Below, piece after piece: positions 52,151-58,917 of a stretch of 58,917 nt of DNA. Within the stretch, counting starts at the first letter, position 1, and each line of letters opens with the position of its first letter. The position numbers were made by a program, and so were the translations under genes. Source of the stretch: an uncultured Collinsella sp. (GTDB lineage Bacteria > Actinomycetota > Coriobacteriia > Coriobacteriales > Coriobacteriaceae). The notes under the pieces were generated by a model. The model made no database searches. It saw only the letters and a list, made by a program, of their open reading frames with translations, and was not told the origin of the DNA. The stretch spans positions 1 through 58,917 of the forward strand of contig CAKUGA010000003.1 of NCBI GenBank assembly GCA_934654515.1. Reading direction: 5' to 3'.

Positions 52151-52159
52151 TGCTAAAAT
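52151..52159 (+). promoter_or_regulatory. Promoter 2 for mihF (extended -10)
   Basis: TGCTAAAAT is an extended -10 element about 45 bases before the mihF ATG. With promoter 1 it makes a tandem pair. Confidence 0.5.
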
Positions 52160-52203
52160 GCCAAATATTGAATCAGATATAACCCAACTATTTGGAGGTA
52201 CGA

Positions 52204-52512
52204 ATGGCACTCCCTCAGCTTACCGACGAGCAGCGCAAGCAGGCTCTTGAGAAGGCTGCTGCCGCACGTCACGCCCGCGCTGAGCTTCGCGAGCAGATCA
52301 AGAAGGGCGAGAAGTCCCTCGAGTCCGTGCTCAACTCCGATGACCCCATCGCTTCCCGCATGAAGGTTTCCACCCTCATCGAGTCTCTCCCCGGTTATGG
52401 CAAGGCCAAGGCCGCCAAGATCATGGAGGAGCTCGGTATCTCCGCTACTCGTCGCGTCCAGGGCCTCGGCGTCCGTCAGCGCGAGCAGCTCCTCGAGCAG
52501 CTGACCAAATAA
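52204..52512 (+). CDS. mihF: Actinobacterial integration host factor (mIHF)
   Basis: mIHF is a small DNA-binding nucleoid protein of Actinobacteria, unrelated to E. coli IHF. The 102-residue product matches the family: ALPQLTDEQRKQALEKAAAARHARAEL at the start (cited as LTDEQRKQALEKAAAARHA) and the helix-two-turn-helix region LIESLPGYGKAKAAKIMEEL with RRVQGLGVRQREQLL. ATG 52204 follows GGAGG at 52194-52198. It sits between pyrF and gmk, the same order as in Mycobacterium. Confidence 0.94.
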   Translation: MALPQLTDEQRKQALEKAAAARHARAELREQIKKGEKSLESVLNSDDPIASRMKVSTLIESLPGYGKAKAAKIMEELGISATRRVQGLGVRQREQLLEQLTK

Positions 52513-53082
52513 GTGAGCGCTCAGGATTCAAAGCTCTTTGTGATTTCTGGACCGTCAGGCGCAGGCAAGGGCACGCTCGTCACTCGTGTGCGCGAGCGTC
52601 GCTCCAACCTGGGCCTGACGGTTTCGGCTACCACGCGAGCACCACGCAAAGGTGAGGTCGACGGCGTCAACTACTTTTTCCTGACGCGCGAGGAGTTCGA
52701 CCGCCGCGTGGCAAACGGTGAGTTCGTTGAGTGGGCCGAGGTCCACGGTAACTGCTACGGCACGCTGGTGAGCGAGGTCACATCCAAGCTCGCCTCCGGC
52801 TCGTCTCTGATTTTGGAGATCGATGTCCAGGGTGCCCTGCAGGTTAAGGAGCGTTTCCCCGAGGCCGTGTTGATATTTATCAAGCCTCCCTCGCTCGAAG
52901 TGCTTCGCGAGCGTCTGGTCGGTCGTGGAACCGAGACGCCCGAGACGATCGAGCTGCGTATGGCAAACGCCGCCGATGAGCTTGCCCTTGCCGACCGCTA
53001 CGACGACGTCGTGGTGAATGACGATCTCGACCGCGCGACCGACGAGCTCGTTCGCGTTCTCGATATGCATGAAAGGATCTGA
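52513..53082 (+). CDS. gmk: Guanylate kinase
   Basis: Gmk phosphorylates GMP to GDP. The P-loop SGPSGAGKGTLV is at about 11-22; the GMP-binding block is VSATTRAPRKGEVDGVNYFF (key part TTRAPRKGE) and the GTLVSEV segment follows. The 189-residue length is normal. GTG 52513 follows the mihF stop directly, so the two are probably coupled. It is followed by rpoZ after five bases. Confidence 0.96.
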   Translation: MSAQDSKLFVISGPSGAGKGTLVTRVRERRSNLGLTVSATTRAPRKGEVDGVNYFFLTREEFDRRVANGEFVEWAEVHGNCYGTLVSEVTSKLASGSSLILEIDVQGALQVKERFPEAVLIFIKPPSLEVLRERLVGRGTETPETIELRMANAADELALADRYDDVVVNDDLDRATDELVRVLDMHERI

Positions 53083-53087
53083 GGTCC

Positions 53088-53369
53088 GTGTCCGTTGTAA
53101 AGCCTTGCATTGACGATCTTCTGGAGAAGACCGATCACAACCGCTTCCTGCTCGCTTCGCTTGCCTCCAAGCGCGCCTGCGACATCATTAGCATGCTGCG
53201 CGGCCAGCACAACCGCGTGCTTGCCGTTCAGGATGTCGATGACATTACCATCGGCCTTTCTGGTGCCGATACCATCTCGATGGCTATGGACGAGATCGTC
53301 GACGGCGATATCTCCTACGATGAGGCCCGTTACGAGAAGGCGCTCGGCCACAAGGTTGCTGAAGCCTAA
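53088..53369 (+). CDS. rpoZ: RNA polymerase omega subunit
   Basis: Omega helps assemble and stabilise the beta' subunit. The 93-residue product has the NRFLLASLASKRACDIISML motif (the conserved Ala-x-x-Arg-Ala block) near residues 19-38 and an acidic middle. GTG 53088 is the start, with GGATCTGAGG before it. The gmk-rpoZ pairing is widely conserved. It ends right at the thiI start. Confidence 0.92.
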   Translation: MSVVKPCIDDLLEKTDHNRFLLASLASKRACDIISMLRGQHNRVLAVQDVDDITIGLSGADTISMAMDEIVDGDISYDEARYEKALGHKVAEA

Positions 53370-54614
53370 ATGGCAGCTCGCGTCTGCTTGGTCCACTATC
53401 ACGAGGTTGGACTGAAGGGCAAGAACCGCGCACATTTTGAGCATATCCTCATGGATAACATCAAGGCGGCCTTGGCCGCCTTTTCCGTGAATGCCGTGTC
53501 TCGAATTTCCGGTTATATCCTCGTGACCTTTAACGAGCATCAGGCCGACGAGGCGGCGCGTGTCATTCGCACTGTCCCCGGCGTTGCCCGTGTGTCCCTG
53601 GCATACCACACCAACCGCGACCCGCAGGAGTATTGCGCAGCCGCCGTCAAGGCGTTGCGCGAGTTCGGTCCCTTCGATTCGTTTAAGGTGCATGCCAAGC
53701 GCTCCAACACCGACTATGAGCTTACCTCCATCGATATCAACCGTCAGGTGGGCGAGGTGCTGTGCGAGGCGTTTCCCGATAAAAAGGTCCAGATGCACGA
53801 CCCCGACGCAATGGTGCATGTGCTGGTGGTCCAGGGCAGCGTCTATGTGTATGCGCGCTCCGAGCGCGGCGTGGGCGGCCTGCCGGTGGGTTCTGCCGGC
53901 AAGGTTGTGACGCTGCTGTCTTCGGGTATCGATTCGCCCGTGTCGACGTGGATGCTCGCCCGCCGCGGCGCCGTGTGCGTACCGGTGCATTTCTCCGGTC
54001 GTCCGCAGACGCCCGATACGAGTGAGTATCTGGTGCAGGACATCATCCGTGCCCTTGCGCCGGGAGTCCAGATCGGCCGTCTGTACGTGGTTCCGTTTGG
54101 CGACTGCCAGCGCGAGATTTCGGTCACCTGCCCCAGCAACCTGCGCGTGATCATGTATCGACGCATCATGTATTCGGTTGCCGAGCGCATCGCGCATATC
54201 GAGGGCGCCAAGGCTATCGTGACCGGTGAGTCGCTTGGCCAGGTCGCCTCCCAGACGCTCGAGAACATCATGGCTGTCAACGAGGCTGTGAAGATTCCCG
54301 TGTTCCGTCCGCTCATCGGCTCGGACAAGCAGGAGATCATTGCGCGTGCCGAGGAAATCGGTACATTCGACATCTCGACCGAGGCCGCGCCCGACTGTTG
54401 TACGCTCTTTATGCCGCGCCGTCCCGAGACGCACGCCAAGCTCGATGCCGTTCATGAGGCCTGGGAGCTGTTCGATCACGAGGAGATGATCGAGCGTCTG
54501 CTCAAGCAGACCGAGTACATCGACTTTGAGAGCAACACGTATAAGGCTCCTAAGACCTTAAAACGCAAACATTCGGAGCTCGCTCCGCGTGAGATTTACC
54601 AAGATCACGAATAG
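53370..54614 (+). CDS. thiI: tRNA 4-thiouridine synthase ThiI
   Basis: ThiI activates U8 of tRNA with ATP for thiolation and can supply sulfur for thiamine. A ferredoxin-like and THUMP region (about 1-170) precedes the PP-loop LLSSGIDSPVSTWMLARRG (SSGIDS near 183-190). The C-terminus has DCCTLFMPRRPETHA. The 414-residue length means the rhodanese domain of the E. coli enzyme is absent, as in Bacillus. ATG 53370 follows the rpoZ stop directly. Confidence 0.95.
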   Translation: MAARVCLVHYHEVGLKGKNRAHFEHILMDNIKAALAAFSVNAVSRISGYILVTFNEHQADEAARVIRTVPGVARVSLAYHTNRDPQEYCAAAVKALREFGPFDSFKVHAKRSNTDYELTSIDINRQVGEVLCEAFPDKKVQMHDPDAMVHVLVVQGSVYVYARSERGVGGLPVGSAGKVVTLLSSGIDSPVSTWMLARRGAVCVPVHFSGRPQTPDTSEYLVQDIIRALAPGVQIGRLYVVPFGDCQREISVTCPSNLRVIMYRRIMYSVAERIAHIEGAKAIVTGESLGQVASQTLENIMAVNEAVKIPVFRPLIGSDKQEIIARAEEIGTFDISTEAAPDCCTLFMPRRPETHAKLDAVHEAWELFDHEEMIERLLKQTEYIDFESNTYKAPKTLKRKHSELAPREIYQDHE

Positions 54615-54623
54615 TCCCTGCAT

Positions 54624-54656
54624 AAACCGACGTTACGTTTGTATCGTCGGTTTTTT
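54624..54656 (+). terminator. Intrinsic terminator after thiI
   Basis: AACCGACG (54625-54632) pairs with CGTCGGTT (54645-54652), followed by TTTT. It ends the mihF-thiI unit. Confidence 0.9.
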
Positions 54657-54770
54657 GTTATCTGGGTAAACAATATCAAAATGTTCATTCGCTGACGTGT
54701 GACTGAATAAATAGACATGTTTGCGCAAGGTTTTGGTCAGCTTTTGGTTTGACCGTTAAAACTGGTTTGC

Positions 54771-54787
54771 CCGAGCGGTTCGCTCGG
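54771..54787 (+). promoter_or_regulatory. Hairpin in the comEA leader
   Basis: CCGAGCG (54771-54777) pairs with CGCTCGG (54781-54787) over a 3-base loop, about 40 bases before comEA. There is no T run. The remaining gap from thiI shows no clear promoter. Confidence 0.4.
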
Positions 54788-54827
54788 CTGCGATTTCCTG
54801 ACACGATGGTGTTGGGAGGTATTTGCT

Positions 54828-55541
54828 ATGGCGCAGCGCGAACAACGCGAACGAGTTAAAAAGATGGACCGCTGGGCGGGCAAACTGCTCGGTCATAAGG
54901 CAGTGGTGATGGCGATACTGGTCGTCATCGCGATGGCGAGTGGACTGGCAATGGCGAACCTTGGCGGCGGTGCCGGCGGTGTGTCGTTTGAGCGCACTGA
55001 TGGTTCGGGCACGTTAGTGGAGCCGGGATCCGGCGATGCTTCGAGTGGAAAGACATCTGAAGGCTCTTCGCCTAAGGCGTCTGCCGCGGCAGAGGTCTAT
55101 GTTGATGTTGATGGCGCCGTTGTGTCGCCCGGTGTATACAGGCTCAAAGACGGGGCGCGGGTGGCTCAGGCGATTGATGCCGCCGGCGGGCTGGCGCCCG
55201 AAGCAGACGTTACGGGGCTTAATCGTGCATCCAAGGTCGCTGATGGACAAAAAATTCACGTTCCAACGGTAGGGGAGCAGCAGGCGTCCATTGCGGAAGC
55301 CGGTGTTGATGGTGGGGCTTCCGCATCATCGGGCGTGAGTGGCGCCACAGGCCTAGTAAACATCAATACGGCAAGCGCGGCAGAGCTGCAGACGCTCTCG
55401 GGCATCGGCCCCTCCATGGCACAGTCGATTATCGATGAGCGGACAAAGAACGGTGCTTTCGCCTCGGTTGACGATCTGATGCGTGTGTCGGGAATCGGCG
55501 AGAAGAAGCTTGCCAAAATCAAAGATTGCATCTGCGTATGA
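54828..55541 (+). CDS. comEA: Competence DNA receptor ComEA
   Basis: ComEA binds double-stranded DNA outside the membrane and hands it to ComEC. One membrane segment lies at about 25-45, followed by a Ser/Gly-rich linker, an SLBB domain (about 86-143, VYVDVDGAVVSPGVYRL) and a C-terminal helix-hairpin-helix pair (LVNINTASAAELQTLSGIG, DDLMRVSGIGEKKL). The 237-residue length is normal. ATG 54828 has GGGAGG at 54815-54820. The stop overlaps comEC by four bases (ATGA). Confidence 0.94.
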   Translation: MAQREQRERVKKMDRWAGKLLGHKAVVMAILVVIAMASGLAMANLGGGAGGVSFERTDGSGTLVEPGSGDASSGKTSEGSSPKASAAAEVYVDVDGAVVSPGVYRLKDGARVAQAIDAAGGLAPEADVTGLNRASKVADGQKIHVPTVGEQQASIAEAGVDGGASASSGVSGATGLVNINTASAAELQTLSGIGPSMAQSIIDERTKNGAFASVDDLMRVSGIGEKKLAKIKDCICV

Positions 55542-57841
55542 TCGCGACCGAGCGCGAGCATGTGATGCCTCCGCGGCCCCTGATTCCGTGGACGATGGCC
55601 CTGTGTGCCGGCATGTGCATGAGCTGCGTCTTGGTGCTCAACATGGCCGCTGATGCGCTGCTGAGGGAGCGGGCGACGGCGGTCGGGCCGCTATGGGCCA
55701 TTCCCGTTGCGGCGGCGGTATTCGTTGTGCTGGCTCAATCTTGTGCGCGGCTTGTCCCTTTGAAGCGGTGGCTGTATGCCGCGTCCGTCGGCCTCGTAGC
55801 GGGTGCGGTCGTCTCGGCGTGGTGGGCCGTGGGTGTGCTCAGTGCTGCGAAGACGCTCGACGGTCGAGCGGCAAGCAGTCTCGAGTTTGTCGTGCAGGGT
55901 GACCCATCCATAAACGATGACGTGTATTCCTATACCTGCGAGGCACGCGCGGACGGCAAGAACTTGGCAACGGTTCGCCTATCGTGTGATCGTGAGCTCA
56001 AGGTCGGGGCGCACGTGCGTGTTATCGGTCGCGTTTCACGTTTTGAGAACGATGCATATGGACGATCGCGTGTGCTCCGAGGCGAGGTGCGCAAGGTTAA
56101 AGCCGTTCGAGTCGTGTCGGTCGATGAGGGCTCTCCGGTGCCGCTGCTTCGGCTGAGAAATGGGCTGCATGCGTCCATCGCGCCTGCGACCGACCCGGCG
56201 CGTGCGCTCATAGCCGGTGTCGTCTGCGGTCGTTCGGCCGAGCTGCGCGCCCAGCCGGCGGGCGACTGGTTTTCGTTGACGGGAACGGCGCATCTTATCG
56301 CCGTCTCGGGCAGCCATTTGGCTATCGTGGGGTTTGTAATCGAGGGTGTATTGCAAAAGACTCGGTGCTCACGTGGTCTTCTGCGGGCGATATTGGCGAT
56401 AACGCTTGTGGGCTACGCTGCCTTTACGGGCGCCTCTCCCTCGGCCGTGCGTGCGTGCTGCATGGTGTTCGCGACGCTTGTCGTAAACGGCGCGGGGCGT
56501 CGTCGGCACGGCCTTTCGGCGCTCTTCGTAACCATGTCCATCTTTGTGCTACTGCGGCCGACGGTGCTGTTCGAGATGGGCTTTCAGCTTTCATGCGCCA
56601 GCGTCTTAGCCATTCTGTGCTTTTGCCCCTATGTGACCTACGCTTTGGGTGAGCTGGGTGTGCCATCGGGCGTTGCCAGCATGCTTTCCGTCACGCTGTG
56701 CTCGCAACTGGCGACACTTCCCATTACCATTCCTGCCTTCGGTACGTTCTCGCTCATTGCTCCGCTGGCAAATGCGGTCATCGGTCCGGTGGTGAGCGTA
56801 CTGCTCGCTGTGTCGATCGTGCTGGCTCCCTTTTCGCTCGTGGGACCGTTGCGGACTTGGGCGCTCGTTGTGCCCATGATTGCCGCCCGTTGCGTGCTGT
56901 TCTTCGAGCAGCTGTTTGCCGCCATGCCGGGTGCATCCGTGAGCGTGCCGCCCGATAGCATGTGGATTTACCTAGTGCCGTGTTTGCTGGCGGTTCTGCT
57001 GGTCTGGTGGCCTCGTCCCCGTGCGCGTCCTATGGCGGTGGGGCTTGCATGTCTGGTGCTCTTGGCTGCGATTCCGTACGTCTACTGGGATCGATTCGCT
57101 CCACCTTCGGTGACGATTCTCGATGTTGGCCAGGCCGATGCCATTCTTATTCGCCAAGGCGGTGCCGTGGCGCTCGTCGACTGTGGGCTCGACGAGCGTG
57201 TGGTGACGGCATTGGTGCGCAACAACGTGCACCATATCGATGCTGTGTTTGTAACGCATTGGGACGAGGATCACTGGGGCGGTCTACCTGACGTGTTGGA
57301 ACAGTTTTCGGTTGGAACCATTGCCGTGGCAGCGAATGCGCTGGAGGATGCCCCTGCCGAGGTATCGAACCACTCTGGCGTGGAGTATCGGCAAGTGCGG
57401 CGTGGAGATGCCGTTGACATTGGCGCATTTTGCGCCCGCGTGATGTGGCCATTCGAGTCCGTGGATGGCGAGGGCAACGAAGACTCGCTTGTCCTGCTGC
57501 TCACCTACGCACAAGAGGGCAAGCGCTTACGCATGCTGCTGACGGGTGATGCCGAACTCGATCAAGAACGTGAGTTTGCGCAGGAAGTGGGGGACATCGA
57601 TGTCCTTAAGCTTGGACATCACGGCTCTAAGGTCTCGGTCGACGGCGAGCTGCTGGATGTCTTAAAGCCCGAACTCTCCATTGCGAGCGCCGGCGAAGGC
57701 AACCGCTATGGTCATCCGTCGGATGTCTGCGTCGATGCCGTGAGGGAAGCGGGCGGGGCCTTCGCGTGCACGATTGAACACGGCGACATCACCATTACAC
57801 CGACCGCGAAGGGCTTTGCCATGCGATGCCAGCGACCGTGA
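55538..57841 (+). CDS. comEC: Competence DNA channel ComEC
   Basis: ComEC is the inner-membrane channel that takes up one strand of DNA. The 767-residue product has N-terminal membrane helices, an OB-like region (about 95-190), the Competence domain (about 215-480, HLIAVSGSHLAIVGFV, GASPSAVRACCM) and a C-terminal metallo-beta-lactamase-like domain (about 525-767) with VTHWDEDHWGG and LKLGHHGSK, the likely nuclease site. ATG 55538 overlaps the comEA stop. Together with comEA, dprA and comM it suggests natural transformation. Confidence 0.94.
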   Translation: MIATEREHVMPPRPLIPWTMALCAGMCMSCVLVLNMAADALLRERATAVGPLWAIPVAAAVFVVLAQSCARLVPLKRWLYAASVGLVAGAVVSAWWAVGVLSAAKTLDGRAASSLEFVVQGDPSINDDVYSYTCEARADGKNLATVRLSCDRELKVGAHVRVIGRVSRFENDAYGRSRVLRGEVRKVKAVRVVSVDEGSPVPLLRLRNGLHASIAPATDPARALIAGVVCGRSAELRAQPAGDWFSLTGTAHLIAVSGSHLAIVGFVIEGVLQKTRCSRGLLRAILAITLVGYAAFTGASPSAVRACCMVFATLVVNGAGRRRHGLSALFVTMSIFVLLRPTVLFEMGFQLSCASVLAILCFCPYVTYALGELGVPSGVASMLSVTLCSQLATLPITIPAFGTFSLIAPLANAVIGPVVSVLLAVSIVLAPFSLVGPLRTWALVVPMIAARCVLFFEQLFAAMPGASVSVPPDSMWIYLVPCLLAVLLVWWPRPRARPMAVGLACLVLLAAIPYVYWDRFAPPSVTILDVGQADAILIRQGGAVALVDCGLDERVVTALVRNNVHHIDAVFVTHWDEDHWGGLPDVLEQFSVGTIAVAANALEDAPAEVSNHSGVEYRQVRRGDAVDIGAFCARVMWPFESVDGEGNEDSLVLLLTYAQEGKRLRMLLTGDAELDQEREFAQEVGDIDVLKLGHHGSKVSVDGELLDVLKPELSIASAGEGNRYGHPSDVCVDAVREAGGAFACTIEHGDITITPTAKGFAMRCQRP

Positions 57842-57919
57842 CGACGTCGTTGGCGTGTGGTGGGCCCCTGGGCTAGAATGACACGGAACGAATACGAAGG
57901 CCTGCGGGAGGGGAGCGCA

Positions 57920-58882
57920 ATGTCCGAAACCGGTCTGCTGCCGGCATATCTGATCGTCGGTACCGACGGAGTCAAGCGCGATCACGCCGTCTCGCGTATG
58001 AAAGCGCGTCTGGAAAAGTCGGGTATGGTCGAGTTCAACCTCGACGAACGCGACATGACCAAGGACCCCGATATCGAGTCTATTATCGGATCGCTTAACA
58101 CCTTTCCCATGGGCAGCGAGTTTCGCTTGGTAATCCTTGATGGCTGCTCAAAGCTCGCCAAGTCGGTTTCAGAGCCGCTCGTCGAATACCTCACAAGTCC
58201 CAGTCCTACGACGGTCTGCCTCATCATCGCCGACTCACTTGCCAAGAACACGCGTCTGTACAAGGCGATCGCAAAGCTCGATAAGAAGGCCGTGATCGAT
58301 TGCTCCGGCACCAAGCGCTGGGAGCTACCGCGCCGTGTGCAGCAGATGGCGTCGCAGCACGGCAAGTCGATCTCGACGGCGGCCGCCGAGGAACTCGTCT
58401 CGCGTTCGGGTGAAAACACTCGCATGCTCGATAACGATTTGGCTAAGCTTGCCCAGATGGTCGAGGCGCCCCAGATTGAGCTTGCTGACGTTGAGCGCTG
58501 GATCGTACGTACGGCCGAGGTTCAACCCTGGGACTTTCTCAACGCCGTCTCGGCTCGCGATATACAGCGTTCGCTCGAGCTCTTTAAGCTTCTGCCCTCC
58601 AAGAGCTACGTGTGGACCTACACGCTGCTATGCGGTCGCATCCGTGAGCTGATCGTTGCCAAGGCGCTCGATGCGCGCGGACAGGGTCGTGAGCTCGCCG
58701 CAACGCTCAAGCTCCAGTCCTGGCAGGTCAAGAATCACCTGACCTGGGCACGTCGCTTTTCGATGGCAGAGCTCATCGCAGCGCTCGAGGGTGCGGTCGA
58801 TGTGGAGCTCGCGCTCAAGGGTTCGGCCGATTCTCAGACGGCGCTTTTGCTCTGGATTACGAACATCTTGAGAAAATCGTGA
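57920..58882 (+). CDS. holA: DNA polymerase III delta subunit
   Basis: HolA is the clamp-loader wrench that opens the beta ring. Blocks AYLIVGTDGVKRDHAV, FNLDERDM, LVILDGCSKL and the C-terminal LLCGRIRELIVAKALD region with LKLQSWQVKNHLTWAR are as in the family. The 320-residue length is normal. ATG 57920 follows GGGAGGGGAG; an open frame runs to GTG 57857 but lacks a ribosome site. The comEC-holA order is common, usually with rpsT next. Confidence 0.92.
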   Translation: MSETGLLPAYLIVGTDGVKRDHAVSRMKARLEKSGMVEFNLDERDMTKDPDIESIIGSLNTFPMGSEFRLVILDGCSKLAKSVSEPLVEYLTSPSPTTVCLIIADSLAKNTRLYKAIAKLDKKAVIDCSGTKRWELPRRVQQMASQHGKSISTAAAEELVSRSGENTRMLDNDLAKLAQMVEAPQIELADVERWIVRTAEVQPWDFLNAVSARDIQRSLELFKLLPSKSYVWTYTLLCGRIRELIVAKALDARGQGRELAATLKLQSWQVKNHLTWARRFSMAELIAALEGAVDVELALKGSADSQTALLLWITNILRKS

Positions 58883-58896
58883 TGATACCTGCCTAT

Positions 58897-58902
58897 TTGA
58901 CA
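58897..58902 (+). promoter_or_regulatory. -35 box at the window edge
   Basis: TTGACA is the exact -35 consensus; only 15 bases remain, so the -10 box lies outside. The likely client is the next gene, often rpsT after holA. Confidence 0.5.
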
Positions 58903-58917
58903 AATTCGTTCTATCCC

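Overview
The window is a dense, high-G+C stretch of bacterial chromosome carrying 57 protein genes, 54 on the + strand and 3 on the - strand (dinB; adhE with a small kinase; rpmB is also -, making 4 minus genes in all and 53 plus). The best guess for the source is an anaerobic actinobacterium of the class Coriobacteriia, probably Collinsella or a close relative. Reasons: an actinobacterial-type integration host factor (mIHF) sits in the pyr-mihF-gmk-rpoZ order known from Actinobacteria; the cell has a rod-elongation operon; the metabolism is fermentative (AdhE, pyruvate phosphate dikinase, NAD-linked class 1B dihydroorotate dehydrogenase); and several operons are laid out as in Firmicutes. The taxon is an inference, not read directly. 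No tRNA, rRNA, CRISPR array, prophage or intact insertion sequence was seen.

Layout. 16-6924: rod-shape operon mreB-mreC-mreD-mrdA(PBP2)-rodA, closing with a DUF697-like membrane protein gene. 6935-9621: an overlapping pair of radical-SAM and radical-SAM-linked genes of unknown function. 9618-13778: promoter, rplU-rpmA, an internal terminator, then obg-nadD-yqeK-rsfS (ribosome assembly and NAD synthesis). 13791-15044: dinB, convergent. 15171-20807: rpsP-khpA-rimM-trmD-lepB followed by glyQ-glyS. 20842-24794: pyruvate phosphate dikinase (ppdK) and its regulatory kinase/phosphatase, with a long control region between them. 24907-31626: rplS, rnhB, yraN, comM(yifB), dprA, trmFO and a XerC-type recombinase. 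31676-41973: rpsB-tsf, then pyrH-frr-uppS-cdsA-dxr-rseP-ispG-proS, combining translation with isoprenoid and phospholipid synthesis. 42148-46188 (- strand): an APH-like kinase, adhE and rpmB. 46457-51964: pyrR-pyrB-pyrC-pyrK-pyrD-pyrF with an attenuator-like leader. 52087-54656: mihF-gmk-rpoZ-thiI. 54828-58882: comEA-comEC-holA, with the first element of another promoter at the window edge.

Most of the content is conserved housekeeping. The items most worth a second look are: a winged-helix-like insertion in the middle of the intramembrane protease RseP; an identical 14-base hairpin with a GUAA loop placed just before the ribosome binding sites of ppdK and of its regulator; a family of short inverted-repeat elements with a CATTTGGGAC-like core lying just after stop codons; a helically phased set of TTTACC motifs upstream of ppdK; a palindrome-rich control region for adhE; a three-state leader before pyrR; and a xerC gene that seems to lack an ordinary start codon. 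Several promoters and intrinsic terminators can be read by eye and are listed. No computation or database search was possible, so family names rest on recognised motifs and gene order.
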